64,000 nt of DNA from Nioella ostreopsis (GTDB lineage: Bacteria > Pseudomonadota > Alphaproteobacteria > Rhodobacterales > Rhodobacteraceae), in the NCBI RefSeq assembly GCF_004000255.1, contig NZ_RCIQ01000023.1:1-64000 (forward strand), given 5' to 3'. A program made the translations under genes and the position numbers. The notes beneath the pieces are model-generated. The model worked only from the letters and a program-made list of their open reading frames with translations. It did not search any database and was not told where the DNA came from. Every line of letters begins with the position of its first letter. Position 1 is the first letter of the stretch. Of this stretch, positions 8,178-17,197 are shown in pieces.

Positions 8178-8668
8178 GCAAGTTGCGGCAGCTTATGCAC
8201 GGCTGAAAAAGCCCGTCAACCTTGCATGGGCGAAAGAATGTCGCGGATCGGTGTTTTTCCGCAACTTTCTGTCTGGAAAAGTGCGAGGGAAGTAATGTCC
8301 CCCCGCGCCGCTTGACGACATTGGGGCAGGGGACCGTTCAGGGGCGTTGACGTTAGGACACCCGGTCGCTCCGATTTCCCAGAAAAACCTGGTCGCAAAT
8401 AGAGAATCAGCGGTCGCATTGAGACGCTGTTTGGCATTCATCTGCATACGACGGTGCACAGGTCGTTCGTGTTAGCGCCAGCAAATCGAGCTTTCTTCCG
8501 CAGCAACACCCGTTTTGCGGGAATTGGTAAAAAAATTTTACAATTTTCTGGCCAAACGCGCCAAAATGCGCTTTGTTGCGCTGAGAGGCTTCGCTAACGT
8601 GGCCTCACTAAAAACACTCAACCGCGGCCCGATGGGGGTCGTGGAGATCCAAATGGGGAGGATACCAT
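8178..8668. other. Divergent intergenic region between ilv leader and TRAP operon
   Basis: About 490 bp with no supportable gene. It must hold the ilv promoter (leftward) and the TRAP operon promoter (rightward). The part around 8530-8545 is a short A/T-rich tract in an otherwise GC-rich sequence. No clear operator palindrome was seen. The GGGGAGGATA ribosome site of the TRAP binding protein ends the stretch. Confidence 0.5.
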
Positions 8669-9751
8669 ATGGACCGTCGTTCTTTTCTGAGAACGTCCGC
8701 TGTCGGCGGCGCTGCTGCTGCTTCGACCGCACTGGCCGCACCGGCCTACGCACAGGGCAACCGCACCCTGACCATGGTCACCACCTGGGGCCGTGGCCTT
8801 GCGGGTGTGCATGACTCGGCTCAGCGCGTTGCCGATTCGATCACGGCAATGACGGATGGCCAGCTGACCGTCGACCTGCGTGCCGCAGGCGAACTGGTGG
8901 GCGCCTTCGAAGTGTTCGACGCCGTGACCTCGGGTCAGGCCGACATGTATCATGGCGCGGACTACTACTTCGTCAGCCAGCATCCCGGCTACGCCTTCTT
9001 CACCGCCGTGCCCTTCGGCATGACCGCGCAGGAACTGGCCAACTGGTACTACCACCAGGGCGGCATGGAACTGCATGACGAACTGGGCCAGATCTTCGGC
9101 CTGAAGTCCTTCCTCGGCGGCAACACCGGGGCGCAGTCCGGTGGCTGGTTCCGCAATGAAATCAACAGCCCCGAGGATTTCCAGGGCCTGCGCTTCCGCA
9201 TGCCCGGCCTTGGTGGTCAGGCGCTTGGTCGCCTCGGCGCGTCGGTGCAGAACCTGCCCGGCGGCGAAGTGTACCAGGCGCTGGCATCCGGTGCGATCGA
9301 CGGCACCGAATGGATCGGCCCCTGGGCGGACCAGTCGGCCGGTTTCCAGGAAATCACCAGCATCTACTACACCGCTGGCTTCCACGAGCCGGGTGCAGGC
9401 CTGTCGGTGGCGACGAACCGCGACGTGTTCGACAGCCTGTCGCCCGCGCATCAGAAGATCATCGAGATCGCGTCGGCAGAATGCCACCAGTGGAACCTCT
9501 CTCAGTTCCTGGCCAACAACTCCAACGCGCTGGCACAGCTGGTCGCGGGTGGCGTGCAGGTCCGCACCTTCCCCGACTCGGTCTGGGATGCCTTCGGTGC
9601 AGCGTCGCAGGAAGTGCTCGACGAGAACATGGGCGACGAACTCTTCGCCCGCATCCGCGAAAGCGCGATGGCCTCGATGCGTACCTCCTCGGGCTGGATC
9701 CAGGCCTCGGAAGGCACCTATCGCGCGCAGCGTGACCGCGTGCTTGGCTAA
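8669..9751 (+). CDS. TRAP transporter substrate-binding protein, TakP-like
   Basis: A 360-residue DctP-family protein that captures an organic acid in the periplasm. It begins with a twin-arginine signal (RRSFLRTS then a hydrophobic stretch and APAYAQG, cut near residue 29), so it is probably exported folded. The segment GLRFRMPGLGGQALGRLGAS, followed by NLPGGEVYQALASGAIDGTEWIGPW, holds the conserved Arg and the lid-helix motif of TakP-type proteins. R. sphaeroides TakP binds 2-oxo acids, including branched-chain ones; that substrate here is inference from similarity. The ATG at 8669 has a GGGGAGGATA site. It heads a dctPQM set and is followed by a strong hairpin before the permease genes. 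Confidence 0.9.
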   Translation: MDRRSFLRTSAVGGAAAASTALAAPAYAQGNRTLTMVTTWGRGLAGVHDSAQRVADSITAMTDGQLTVDLRAAGELVGAFEVFDAVTSGQADMYHGADYYFVSQHPGYAFFTAVPFGMTAQELANWYYHQGGMELHDELGQIFGLKSFLGGNTGAQSGGWFRNEINSPEDFQGLRFRMPGLGGQALGRLGASVQNLPGGEVYQALASGAIDGTEWIGPWADQSAGFQEITSIYYTAGFHEPGAGLSVATNRDVFDSLSPAHQKIIEIASAECHQWNLSQFLANNSNALAQLVAGGVQVRTFPDSVWDAFGAASQEVLDENMGDELFARIRESAMASMRTSSGWIQASEGTYRAQRDRVLG

Positions 9752-9779
9752 GGGCTGATCAAGCTCATACGGAAAGGCC

Positions 9780-9807
9780 CGCCCCCCGAGCTCAAAACCG
9801 GGGGGCG
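9780..9807 (+). terminator. Intercistronic hairpin after the TRAP binding-protein gene
   Basis: A 9-bp perfect stem, CGCCCCCCG (9780-9788) with CGGGGGGCG (9799-9807), lies in the 123-bp gap between the binding-protein and small-permease genes, without a U-run. Such structures commonly protect the upstream mRNA so the binding protein is made in excess over the membrane subunits. Confidence 0.6.
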
Positions 9808-9874
9808 GTGCCACAGGTGACGGACGCATCCGGCGCAGGGCCGCATCTGCGACCGAAACGGGGGAGCATTCCAC

Positions 9875-10807
9875 ATGTTCGATGGCATTCTCTGGGCGCT
9901 GGAGAATATCGCTATGTCCTTCTACAATCTGGGCTATGCGATCACGCATCCCGGCGAGTGGCTGGCATGGCTTGGCGGATGGGCACAGGCCGAAGGCGAC
10001 CGCGCGCTTGAAATCAAGCAGTCGCTGGCGCGGTTCATCTATTACGGCGGGTCCGTCGAATTCTTCTTCGTGATCTTCACGATCTTCCTTGTGCTGACCG
10101 CCATCGGTTTCTGGAAGCGGGAATTCCTCTGGGCGCTGGTGCGCGGGCTGGAGGGATTTGCCAACGGAATTGGCCGGTTCTTCGCTTGGGCGGGTCTGAT
10201 CATGGTTCTGCAACAGATCATGATCGTCTTCCTGCAACGCATCTTCCGCGTGGCGGAAATCTCCATCGGGCCAATGGGACTGGGCTTCACGCAGGATCTC
10301 AGTTGGTTCTCGGAAGAGCTCAAACTCTACAACGCGATGATCGTGGCGCTTTGTGTCACCTATACCTTCGTGCAGGGCGGGCATGTTCGGGTCGATCTTG
10401 TCTATTCGGCCGTCAGCCACCGCACCAAACGGATCATCGACATGTTCGGATCCATCTTCTTCATGATGCCGGCAACCGTGCTGACCTGGATGTACGCATG
10501 GTATTTCCTGTGGCGCCACCTGGTCACGCCGAACCCGAATGCGGGCGCGACGCTGGACCGGATGATGATGCAGGCCCGGGCGCTGCGCTGGAACGTGGAA
10601 ACCATCGGCTTCAGCCCGAACGGGTTCAACGCCTACTTCCTCTTCAAGATTCTGCTCGTCAGCTACTGCGCGCTGGTCTTCATTCAGGCGATGGCGTTCT
10701 TCTGGCGATCCTATCTCGAACTGGTCGAGGGGGAAGAGAGCGCCGGCAAACATCTCGACAAGGACTCGCTCGGTGAGGGCGAAGAAGCCTACGAAGGCGC
10801 GCATTAA
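9875..10807 (+). CDS. TRAP transporter small permease subunit (DctQ type)
   Basis: A 310-residue membrane protein with about four to five hydrophobic segments (for example VEFFFVIFTIFLVLTAIGFW and PATVLTWMYAWYFLWRHLV). It is larger than classical DctQ (about 160-200 residues), in line with the mannitol/chloroaromatic or TakQ-like branch. The motif GGHVRVDLVYS near residue 170 matches the conserved Q-subunit motif. A GGGGGAG ribosome site precedes the ATG. The stop is 14 bp before the large permease gene. It pairs with that subunit to carry the substrate with sodium. Confidence 0.85.
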   Translation: MFDGILWALENIAMSFYNLGYAITHPGEWLAWLGGWAQAEGDRALEIKQSLARFIYYGGSVEFFFVIFTIFLVLTAIGFWKREFLWALVRGLEGFANGIGRFFAWAGLIMVLQQIMIVFLQRIFRVAEISIGPMGLGFTQDLSWFSEELKLYNAMIVALCVTYTFVQGGHVRVDLVYSAVSHRTKRIIDMFGSIFFMMPATVLTWMYAWYFLWRHLVTPNPNAGATLDRMMMQARALRWNVETIGFSPNGFNAYFLFKILLVSYCALVFIQAMAFFWRSYLELVEGEESAGKHLDKDSLGEGEEAYEGAH

Positions 10808-10821
10808 GGGGACTGGGACCA

Positions 10822-13179
10822 ATGCTATTCGGACTTGACGGAGTCGAGGTTGGCCTGATCGTGGTCTTCCTCTGCCTCTTCGGGGGCATCATGACGGGCT
10901 TCCCCGTCGCCTTCGCCATCGGCGGCGCCGGGGTGATTTCCTTCGGTATCATCGCCGCACTGGATAATGCGGGGCTGCTGATACACGCGGCCATCGACAC
11001 AAGCTCGGCGGACTATGCCGCGCTGATCGCGGAGGGGGTGGCACGAGAGGCCATATCGGTCTTCCGATACCCGGATTTGCCAAGGATCGAGGAACATCTC
11101 TTCCCCGGTGGCTGGGAACAGGCGCTGGACCGAAATCTCGGCTTCATCGTCAACCGCATGAACGAGCGGGTCATTGCAGGTCAGTCCATCGAGACGCTGC
11201 TGGCGGTTCTGATGTTCGTGATGATGGGCATCACGCTGGAACGTTCCAAGATCGCCAATGATCTGTTGACCACCATGGCGCGCGTCTTCGGGCCGCTGCC
11301 GGGCGGTCTGGCGGTCTCCATCGTGATCGTGGGCGCCTTCCTGGCGGCCTCCACCGGGATCGTGGGCGCAACCGTGGTGACCATGGGGCTGCTGGCCCTG
11401 CCCACCATGCTGCGCAACAACTATTCGCCAGAGCTGGCGACCGGGGTGATTGCGGCCTCGGGCACGCTCGGGCAGATCATTCCGCCCTCTATCGTCATCG
11501 TTCTGCTCGGCACGCTGGCCGGTGACCTCTACGCCATCGGGCAGGAAAGCCGCGCCATCGCGGCAGGCTGTCGTGATGCGCTGACCTATCTGGGCAGCCC
11601 GGCGGTTCTGTCGGTCGGCACGCTCTTCCAGGCGGCGCTGTTGCCCGGGATATTCCTGGCCTTCCTCTACGGTGCCTATGCCTTCGGTTACGCGCTGCTG
11701 AACCCATCCAAGGCCCCCGCGGTGCAATTCGAGGGCGGCTCGGGCGAGGTCATCACCCGCAACGAGGGGCTGACATGGTTCCTTGGCGTGCCGCTGGCGA
11801 TCATTCTTGCGGTGGTCGTGGCGGGGCAGGCGGGTCTGGTCGGCAGCCAGTCGATCTTCGTTTCCTCCTACTCCGAGGCGGGCGAGTCCGCTGACCTGCG
11901 CACCAACGTGTCCGACAGCTGCCGTGACGCCATGATTGAGCTGCATGGCCAGGACGCCTGGGATGCAGCCGTCGCGCAGCAGGAGGCCATCGACGCTTCC
12001 GGCGGGGTGGAGCAGTCGCATGAACGCTCCGCCGAGGAAATGGACGTTGCCCGCGCCGAAGCGCTGGCCAATATCGCGCCGATTGGCACCGGTGTGGCCG
12101 TGTTCTTCGTGATGCTGGCACTGGTTCTGTCCACGGCCCGCGGGATCATGCCCTCGGCCGATCCGCGCCCGCTGTTGATCGGCGGGGTGGGTGTTCTTGC
12201 CGCATTCGTGGTGGACATTGCCCTGATCGGCCCGACCTCGAGTTCCGGCAGCACCTTCATCCTGCTGGCCATCCCCTTCGCCATCACGGCCTATGGGGTG
12301 CTCGAAGCGATGAAGCGCTTGTCCACGAACGAGTTGCTGCGCGTGGTCTTCCCGCCGCTGGTGCTGATCGTGGCCGTGCTCGGCTCGATCCTCGGCGGCA
12401 TCACCAACCCGACACCCGCTGCGGCGCTTGGGGCAGGTGGCGCAATCATGCTGGCGGCCTATCGCAAGCTGAGCGAAGAGCAGAAGTCCGGCAAGATCAT
12501 CCTGTGGGCAAGCCTTGCCATCGTGATCATGATCCTCTTCGGCGTCAATTTCGACCTACGGGTCAATCGCGACTCCGTGGCCGTGGAAGATTGGATCGCC
12601 TACCTGATCACGCTTGGCGCCTATCACTTCTCCTTCTTCGGGCTGCTCTACGGGTGCTGGGTCTTGCTGCGCGGCGGTGTTCTGTCGCCGGTGGTGCGCG
12701 AAACCGCCAAGGTGACCTCGATGGTGTTCACCATCCTCATCGGCTCGCAGTTGCTGAACCTGGTGGTTATCTCCTTCGGGGGCGAACACTATATCCAGGC
12801 GTTCCTTCGCAGCTTCGACGAGGAATGGAAGGTCTTCCTTCTGGTGATGGTCATCCTCTTCATCCTGGGCTTCGTGCTGGATTTCCTTGAAATCATCTAC
12901 ATCGTGATCCCGATCGTCGGGCCGGTCATCTATGGCGGCACGATGGACCCGAAATGGGTGACGATCATGATCGCGGTGAACCTTCAGACCAGCTTCCTGA
13001 CACCGCCTTTCGGCTTCGCGCTGTTCTATCTGAGGGGGGTCGCGCCAGCCAGCGTGACGACGGGCCATATCTATCGCGGGGTCATTCCCTTCGTGCTGAT
13101 CCAGGTGATCGGACTGGCGCTGTTGTGGCTGTTCCCGCAGATCGTGACCATCGTGCCGGAGCTGCTGCCCAACAACTGA
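10822..13179 (+). CDS. TRAP transporter large permease (DctM type), enlarged
   Basis: A 785-residue polytopic protein that forms the transport channel of the TRAP system. Motifs of DctM subunits are present: ASGTLGQIIPPSIVIVLLG near residues 212-230 and FLDFLEIIYIVIPIVGPV near the C-terminus. Ordinary DctM is about 430 residues; here there are about 350 extra, including a soluble acidic segment between membrane helices (about residues 348-415, rich in Asp, Glu and Ala) and added hydrophobic segments around residues 420-630. A second, shorter loop follows the first helix (about residues 60-115). The first gene of the set carries a TakP-like binding protein, so 2-oxo acids are a likely cargo. 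Confidence 0.88.
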   Translation: MLFGLDGVEVGLIVVFLCLFGGIMTGFPVAFAIGGAGVISFGIIAALDNAGLLIHAAIDTSSADYAALIAEGVAREAISVFRYPDLPRIEEHLFPGGWEQALDRNLGFIVNRMNERVIAGQSIETLLAVLMFVMMGITLERSKIANDLLTTMARVFGPLPGGLAVSIVIVGAFLAASTGIVGATVVTMGLLALPTMLRNNYSPELATGVIAASGTLGQIIPPSIVIVLLGTLAGDLYAIGQESRAIAAGCRDALTYLGSPAVLSVGTLFQAALLPGIFLAFLYGAYAFGYALLNPSKAPAVQFEGGSGEVITRNEGLTWFLGVPLAIILAVVVAGQAGLVGSQSIFVSSYSEAGESADLRTNVSDSCRDAMIELHGQDAWDAAVAQQEAIDASGGVEQSHERSAEEMDVARAEALANIAPIGTGVAVFFVMLALVLSTARGIMPSADPRPLLIGGVGVLAAFVVDIALIGPTSSSGSTFILLAIPFAITAYGVLEAMKRLSTNELLRVVFPPLVLIVAVLGSILGGITNPTPAAALGAGGAIMLAAYRKLSEEQKSGKIILWASLAIVIMILFGVNFDLRVNRDSVAVEDWIAYLITLGAYHFSFFGLLYGCWVLLRGGVLSPVVRETAKVTSMVFTILIGSQLLNLVVISFGGEHYIQAFLRSFDEEWKVFLLVMVILFILGFVLDFLEIIYIVIPIVGPVIYGGTMDPKWVTIMIAVNLQTSFLTPPFGFALFYLRGVAPASVTTGHIYRGVIPFVLIQVIGLALLWLFPQIVTIVPELLPNN

Positions 13180-13206
13180 GGGCGTGGCCAGACGGACAAG
13201 AAAAAG

Positions 13207-13230
13207 CGGGCCTCCGATATCGGGGGCCCG
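13207..13230. terminator. Bidirectional terminator between TRAP operon and bpt
   Basis: CGGGCC (13207-13212) pairs with GGCCCG (13225-13230), followed by TTTCGCTTT on the plus strand and preceded by AAAAA, which becomes a U-run for leftward transcription. It separates two converging genes. Confidence 0.7.
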
Positions 13231-13260
13231 TTTCGCTTTGCAGGCTAAGAGCCCGGCGTG

Positions 13261-14085
13261 TCAGTCGCCCATGGAGCGGGTATCAGGGAGGCTCAGCCGC
13301 GCGACCTGTTCCGCAATCGGATCGATCGACAGCGGGTGCGCCTCGGATTCATAGGCCTCGGGATCTTTCATATTCTGCCAAGCCCCCCCCAGATAGACCT
13401 CCAAAGCCGAAAACTTGGCCTTGTAGCCCATCTTGGAACTGCCCGGCACCCAGTAGCCCAGATAGACATAAGGAAGACCGGCATCCCGCGCGATCTGAAT
13501 ATGATCGAGGATCACATAGCTGCCAAGCGACCTGCTGGCCTGATCGGGACGGAAGAAGGAATAGACCATCGACAGCCCGTCATCGAGCACATCGGTCAGG
13601 CAGACGGCCGTCAGCGCGTTCTCGGCATCCGTGTCGCGATACTCGATGACCCGGCTGCGCACCGGCGTCTCCTCGATCATCGCGGCAAATTCGAACACGT
13701 CCATGTCGGCCATGCCGCCATCGGCGTGGCGGCTATCCAGATAGTCGCGAAAGAGCGCATATTGCTCCTCCGTCGCCCAGGGGCTGCGCGCCTCGCGCAC
13801 AAGGCTTTGATTGCGGCGCATCGCGCGGCGCTGGCTTTTGGTGGGCACAAAGTCCGCAACCCTGATCCGGGCGGACAAGCAAGCGGAGCAGTCGGAACAG
13901 GAGGGGCGATAGAGCACGTTCTGTGACCGGCGGAATCCCTGCTTGGACAGCGAATCGTTCAGCTTTTCGGCATGGTCGCCCTGCAGGGCAGTGAACAGCT
14001 TCCGCTCCCGCTTACCCTCAAGATATGGGCAAGTCTGCGGAGCCGTCACATAGAATTGTGGCGCAAGCGGTAGGCTGTGGCGCAT
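13261..14085 (-). CDS. bpt: Aminoacyl-tRNA–protein transferase (Bpt/Ate type)
   Basis: A 274-residue N-end-rule enzyme that adds leucine (or arginine) from charged tRNA to proteins with N-terminal Asp or Glu, marking them for ClpAP degradation. The N-terminal ATE domain begins [16 protein letters not shown] with the conserved Cys. A CSDCSAC cluster near residues 64-70 and the C-terminal motif [19 protein letters not shown] match the family. Length and architecture are normal for the bacterial Bpt group. The ATG at 14085 opens the only credible frame. It is a stand-alone gene between a terminator and an RDD gene. Confidence 0.92.
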   Translation of the reverse strand: MRHSLPLAPQFYVTAPQTCPYLEGKRERKLFTALQGDHAEKLNDSLSKQGFRRSQNVLYRPSCSDCSACLSARIRVADFVPTKSQRRAMRRNQSLVREARSPWATEEQYALFRDYLDSRHADGGMADMDVFEFAAMIEETPVRSRVIEYRDTDAENALTAVCLTDVLDDGLSMVYSFFRPDQASRSLGSYVILDHIQIARDAGLPYVYLGYWVPGSSKMGYKAKFSALEVYLGGAWQNMKDPEAYESEAHPLSIDPIAEQVARLSLPDTRSMGD

Positions 14086-14193
14086 ATCGTCCCGTCTGCA
14101 AAGGCTGCTGTTACTGTCCTGTCATCTGGAAGCCTGCAACAGGATCGGCGGGCGGGCAACCCATTTTGGCATGCCCACCCGGTTAACGGCCCG

Positions 14194-14640
14194 TTACCGC
14201 GGACGGTTGATGGCTGCCGTGCCCAGGAAGGCGTCCGGCAGGCTCTGATGACGCTGGCTGAGTGCGATCATCCCGATCGACAGAACCTGCGGCAGGAAGA
14301 AGCTGGCGCAAAGCAGGTATCCGCCCGTATGCATCATCGCCTCGGTGCCGCTCAGCCGTTGGCCGCGATCATTCCTCAGCTCGATATTCATCAGCCGCAT
14401 TCCGAGCGTGGCAGAGCCCGCGCCGATGCTGAGACTGCGATACAGGAAACTGGTGGCGATCCAGAACAGCGGCCACAGGAACCAGGCCAGCGTCAGGGTC
14501 AGCAGACCTAGCAGCAGCATGGCGATGAAGATCAACGCCACGTCCACCACCCAGGCGAACAGGCGCTTTGCGGGAATGCCATCATAGAAGATGGCCTGGC
14601 GGTCGGGGTCGGGCAGGGAAGATGTCATGGGATAGGTCAT
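14194..14640 (-). CDS. RDD-family membrane protein
   Basis: A 148-residue protein with three hydrophobic segments and the RDD signature. AKRLFAWVVDVALIFIAMLLL holds the Arg and Asp of the first helix, and TLGMRLMNIELRNDRGQRLS follows the second. RDD proteins are small inner-membrane proteins of uncertain, possibly ion-transport, function. The ATG at 14640 and another at 14628 are both possible and neither has a clear ribosome site. Neighbours (bpt and a DUF2852 gene) run on the same strand but are not tightly spaced. Confidence 0.85.
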   Translation of the reverse strand: MTYPMTSSLPDPDRQAIFYDGIPAKRLFAWVVDVALIFIAMLLLGLLTLTLAWFLWPLFWIATSFLYRSLSIGAGSATLGMRLMNIELRNDRGQRLSGTEAMMHTGGYLLCASFFLPQVLSIGMIALSQRHQSLPDAFLGTAAINRPR

Positions 14641-14721
14641 GGCGCGTTTCGTAAGGTTTGAAAAGGGCCGACCGCGCGGGGACAGGCGCGGCCGGCGGGG
14701 GAAGAGGCCCGGGGTGGGGGA

Positions 14722-15150
14722 TCAGGCCTCTACGGTTTCGGCATCCGTGGCGCCGTCACGGGCCCGGCGGGCACGATCGGTCATGAACTGATCGAACTCG
14801 GCCTTGTCCTTGGCTTCGCGCAGACGGTTCAGGAAGCTTTCGAACGCGTCCTGCTCTTCCTCCAGCCGGCGCAGCGTGTCGGCCTTGTAGCTGTCAAAGG
14901 CCGTGTTTCCCGAGGTGCGGAAGGAATGTCCGTGGGAACGGGTACGGGTGCGGCAGCCTTTGGTGAACATGCGTTTGCTCCAGATCATGTAGAAGAGAAG
15001 GGCGAGGCCAACGGGCCAGAAGAAGATGAAGCCAAGGACCATGGCGGCGATCCAGGCGCCCTTGCCCTTGTCATCGAGCCAGTCTTCGGCGCGCGAAAAC
15101 CAGCCTTTGGCGGTGTCGGCCACATCGGTGTTGGTGGCGGTTGCGGTCAT
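14722..15150 (-). CDS. DUF2852 family membrane protein
   Basis: A 142-residue protein with one clear membrane segment, AWIAAMVLGFIFFWPVGLALLFYMIW (about residues 32-57), and a charged C-terminal coiled region rich in Glu, Arg and Lys. This matches the DUF2852 family of alphaproteobacteria, whose function is unknown. The start at 15150 is chosen because ACGGAGGACACC precedes it; the frame extends to 15198 without a site. The upstream region is A/T-rich (TGAAAAGTTTTTACATTTT), plausible promoter DNA that ends at the insertion-sequence boundary. Confidence 0.82.
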   Translation of the reverse strand: MTATATNTDVADTAKGWFSRAEDWLDDKGKGAWIAAMVLGFIFFWPVGLALLFYMIWSKRMFTKGCRTRTRSHGHSFRTSGNTAFDSYKADTLRRLEEEQDAFESFLNRLREAKDKAEFDQFMTDRARRARDGATDAETVEA

Positions 15151-15339
15151 GGTGTCCTCCGTCTCGGGGTGAATGTAAATCCTCTTTACATGATCCAAGA
15201 TGGGAAGGCGGACGGAGGCTTCAAGGGGTGATGTGAAAAGTTTTTACATTTTGCTCGTTGCAGCGGGACTGACCTACCCCCCACGGAACCTCCCTCGTTC
15301 TGATGTAGAGTCTACTCAACCTTTTGAAGAAGCAAACAG

Positions 15340-15603
15340 ATGCGAAAGAGCCGTTTTACGAAAGCCCAGATCATCGGGATGATCAAGGAACGGGAAGCCG
15401 GGATGCCAACGGCGGAGGTGTGCCGCAAGCATGGCCTCAGCCAGGGCACGTCCTACAAATTCAATTCCAAGTAAGGGGGTATGGAGGTGTCTGATGCTGC
15501 CAGACTGAGAGCGTTGGCAGATGAGAATGCAGCGCTCAAGCGCCTGCTGGTCGATACGATGCTGGACAATGCTGTTCTGAAGGATCTGCTGGGAAAGCAC
15601 TGA
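15340..15603 (+). pseudogene. IS3-family transposase orfA, interrupted by a nonsense codon
   Basis: The frame begins MRKSRFTKAQIIGMIKE, the helix-turn-helix start of IS3 OrfA, and continues AEVCRKHGLSQGTSYKF. A TAA at 15472-15474 falls where relatives have a Tyr codon before GGMEVSD. The same frame then resumes as GGMEVSDAARLRALADENAA, a leucine-zipper region, and ends at TGA 15601-15603. One base change therefore breaks an 87-residue protein into 44 residues plus a tail. Confidence 0.85.
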
Positions 15604-15641
15604 CGACGCCGAATGAGCGGCGAGAGGCAGCGCTCAGGGCG

Positions 15642-16474
15642 ATGCGGGATCATGACATCTCGCAGCACCGGGCCTGCCGACTTGTCGGTGTCGATCCGAA
15701 GACGGTCAGGCGTGAATGCTCACCTGACAATCCTGAGATCAGAGCGGAGTTGAAGGCCGTCGCAGCCAAGCGCCGTCGGTTCGGCTACCGGCGGATCGGC
15801 GTGATGCTGGAGCGCAAGGGAATGATCATGAACCACAAGAAGCTCTATCGGCTTTACACAGAGCAGAAGCTGGGCGTCAGGCGACGAAGGGGCCGGAAAC
15901 GGGCCCGTGGTTCGCGGATGCCGATGCCAGAGGCTCTGCGGCCGGGCGAGCGTTGGTCGTTGGACTTTCTGTCCGACACGTTTGGGGCATCGCGCAGGTT
16001 CCGCATATTGGCGGTGAACGATGGTTGCTGCCACGAGAACCTGTGCCTGATGGCCGACTCCGGCATCTCGGGCGCCCGCGCACCGCGGGAACTGGATGCG
16101 CTTGTCCGGGTTTATGGCAGGCCTGCCAGCATTGTAAGCGATAGTGGGACAGAGTTCACCAGTCAGCGATCCTGAAATGGGCCAGCGATAGTGGCGTGGA
16201 CTGGCACTACATCGACCCAGGCAAACCCCAGCAGAATGCTTTCATCGAGTCATTCAACGGCAGCCTGCGCGACGAGCTGCTGAACGAGGAGTTGTTCGAG
16301 AACCTGGAGGATACCTGCCGAATGATGGCGCTCTGTCGTTACGATTACAACAACGTCAGACCGCACTCAGCGCTCGGAAACCAAACGCCCGCAGAAGCGC
16401 GCCGGACGCTTGCGCAACTTGCGGGCACCGTGCCCGGCGCACTTGCCCAAACCGACGACCAGAACTATGAATAA
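15642..16474 (+). pseudogene. IS3-family transposase orfB (rve integrase domain), frameshifted
   Basis: The first part (15642-16175) reads MRDHDISQHRACRLVGV and later includes ERWSLDFLSDTFG and [10 protein letters not shown], the first two acidic residues of the DDE site. It hits a stop after the wrong-frame SQRS. The correct frame resumes as [19 protein letters not shown], with IESFNG and the catalytic Glu, to the stop at 16474. One missing base near 16162-16166 explains the break. In active elements the frame also opens upstream (from about 15603) through a programmed -1 shift from orfA. Confidence 0.85.
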
Positions 16475-16525
16475 AAGACCCGCAGCCTCTTGCTATGAAT
16501 GAGGGAGCCTCGGGGGCAGGTCACG

Positions 16526-16573
16526 GGGATCGGCCTGTCGGTCACGGGCATGATCGCGGCCGCCTTCGGCTGA
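16526..16573 (+). pseudogene. C-terminal gene fragment abutting the IS right end
   Basis: Directly after the right inverted repeat a frame reads GIGLSVTGMIAAAFG and stops at 16571-16573. The hydrophobic, glycine-rich sequence looks like the last helix of a membrane protein whose front part is missing. No matching front part is present on the left side of the element. I cannot name the gene. Confidence 0.4.
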
Positions 16574-16797
16574 TCCGTTCGGGCGCTCACAGCATCAGAG
16601 CCAGTGATCAATGGTCCCAACGCTGATGCCCTATGGATGGTCAATTCATTCCCGATCCAGAAGAAGCTTCGGACAATCGCCCTCTGTTCGGTCGCACATT
16701 CTCGCAGATGCGCGCGACTGAGGGTGGTCTCAAGGGACGATGCCGTCCAGAAAACACTGCATTTATTGATATAGCACAGCTACTTCTGGAAAATTGA
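16574..16797. other. Gene-free stretch between IS flank and tRNA-Thr
   Basis: About 220 bp with no credible reading frame, repeat or hairpin on either strand. The final 40 bp are A/T-rich (TTTATTGATATAGCAC), suitable as the 3' trailer of the leftward tRNA. Confidence 0.4.
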
Positions 16798-16872
16798 TGG
16801 TGCCGCAGGGGAGGATTGAACTCCCGACCTCGTCATTACCAATGACGCGCTCTACCACTGAGCTACTGCGGC
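16798..16872 (-). tRNA. tRNA-Thr (anticodon GGT)
   Basis: On the minus strand the sequence folds as a cloverleaf: acceptor GCCGCAG / CTGCGGC with discriminator A and encoded CCA; D arm GCTCAGTGGTAGAGC; anticodon stem CGTCA / TGACG around the loop TTGGTAA, giving anticodon GGT for ACC codons; and T arm with GGTTCAATCC-type loop (GAGTTCAATC). It is 75 nt long with CCA. All stems are well paired. Confidence 0.96.
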
Positions 16873-16987
16873 CCGTTTCGTGTGGGCGGTGAAGGCCCGC
16901 TTCGTGTGGGCGGTGAATTAGACTCAATCGCAGCAGGGTGCAAGCGCAATCTGGACCCTTTTTCACCATGGTAGTAAGGAGGGGGCC

Positions 16988-17161
16988 ATGAGCACCGAGA
17001 AACCCCCAGTGAACACAGGGCGATCCGCCCTGAAAAAAGCGCCGCAAAGCCGCGAAGACCGGTTGAAAGCGGCGCTCAAGGCGAACATGGGCAGGCGAAA
17101 GGCGCAGGCTCGTGCGCGGGCCGCGTCGGGGACGGAGCAGGACAAGGGCCAGCCGGAATGA
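16988..17161 (+). CDS. Small basic protein upstream of murA, 57 aa
   Basis: ATG at 16988 has an AAGGAGG ribosome site 6 bp upstream, a strong initiation signal. The protein is short, very basic and disordered-looking: MSTEKPPVNTGRSALKKAPQ, then repeated Ala/Lys/Arg (KAALKANMGRRKAQARARAA) and an acidic-polar tail. It ends 36 bp before murA and is read in the same direction, so it is probably cotranscribed. I do not recognise a named family. A nucleic-acid-binding or ribosome-associated role would fit the charge but is inference. Confidence 0.7.
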   Translation: MSTEKPPVNTGRSALKKAPQSREDRLKAALKANMGRRKAQARARAASGTEQDKGQPE

Positions 17162-17197
17162 CCGGACGGCCCCGGACATAATCAGAGAGGCAAGGCA

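Larger units (their letters stand above)
15270..16523 (+). mobile_element. Decayed IS3-family insertion sequence (IS407-like)
   Basis: A 1254-bp element with imperfect terminal inverted repeats. The left end reads TGACCTACCCCCC and later CTCCCTCGTTC; the reverse complement of the right end reads TGACCTGCCCCCGAG and CTCCCTCATTC. It carries the two-gene layout of IS3 elements (orfA then orfB in the -1 frame), both broken. No target-site duplication is visible: the left flank is GGAC and the right flank is CGGG. It is therefore an inactive copy, possibly left after recombination between two copies. Confidence 0.85.

Noticed and set aside
8618-10822. 734-codon open frame on the minus strand opposite the TRAP genes
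   Set aside because: It runs antisense to well-supported dctP and dctQ, is His/Arg/Gly-rich without motifs, and is a by-product of high GC.
15261-16530. Target-site duplication of the IS, from CGGG on both sides
   Set aside because: On the left CGGG is two bases away from the inverted repeat, so the flanks do not match directly.
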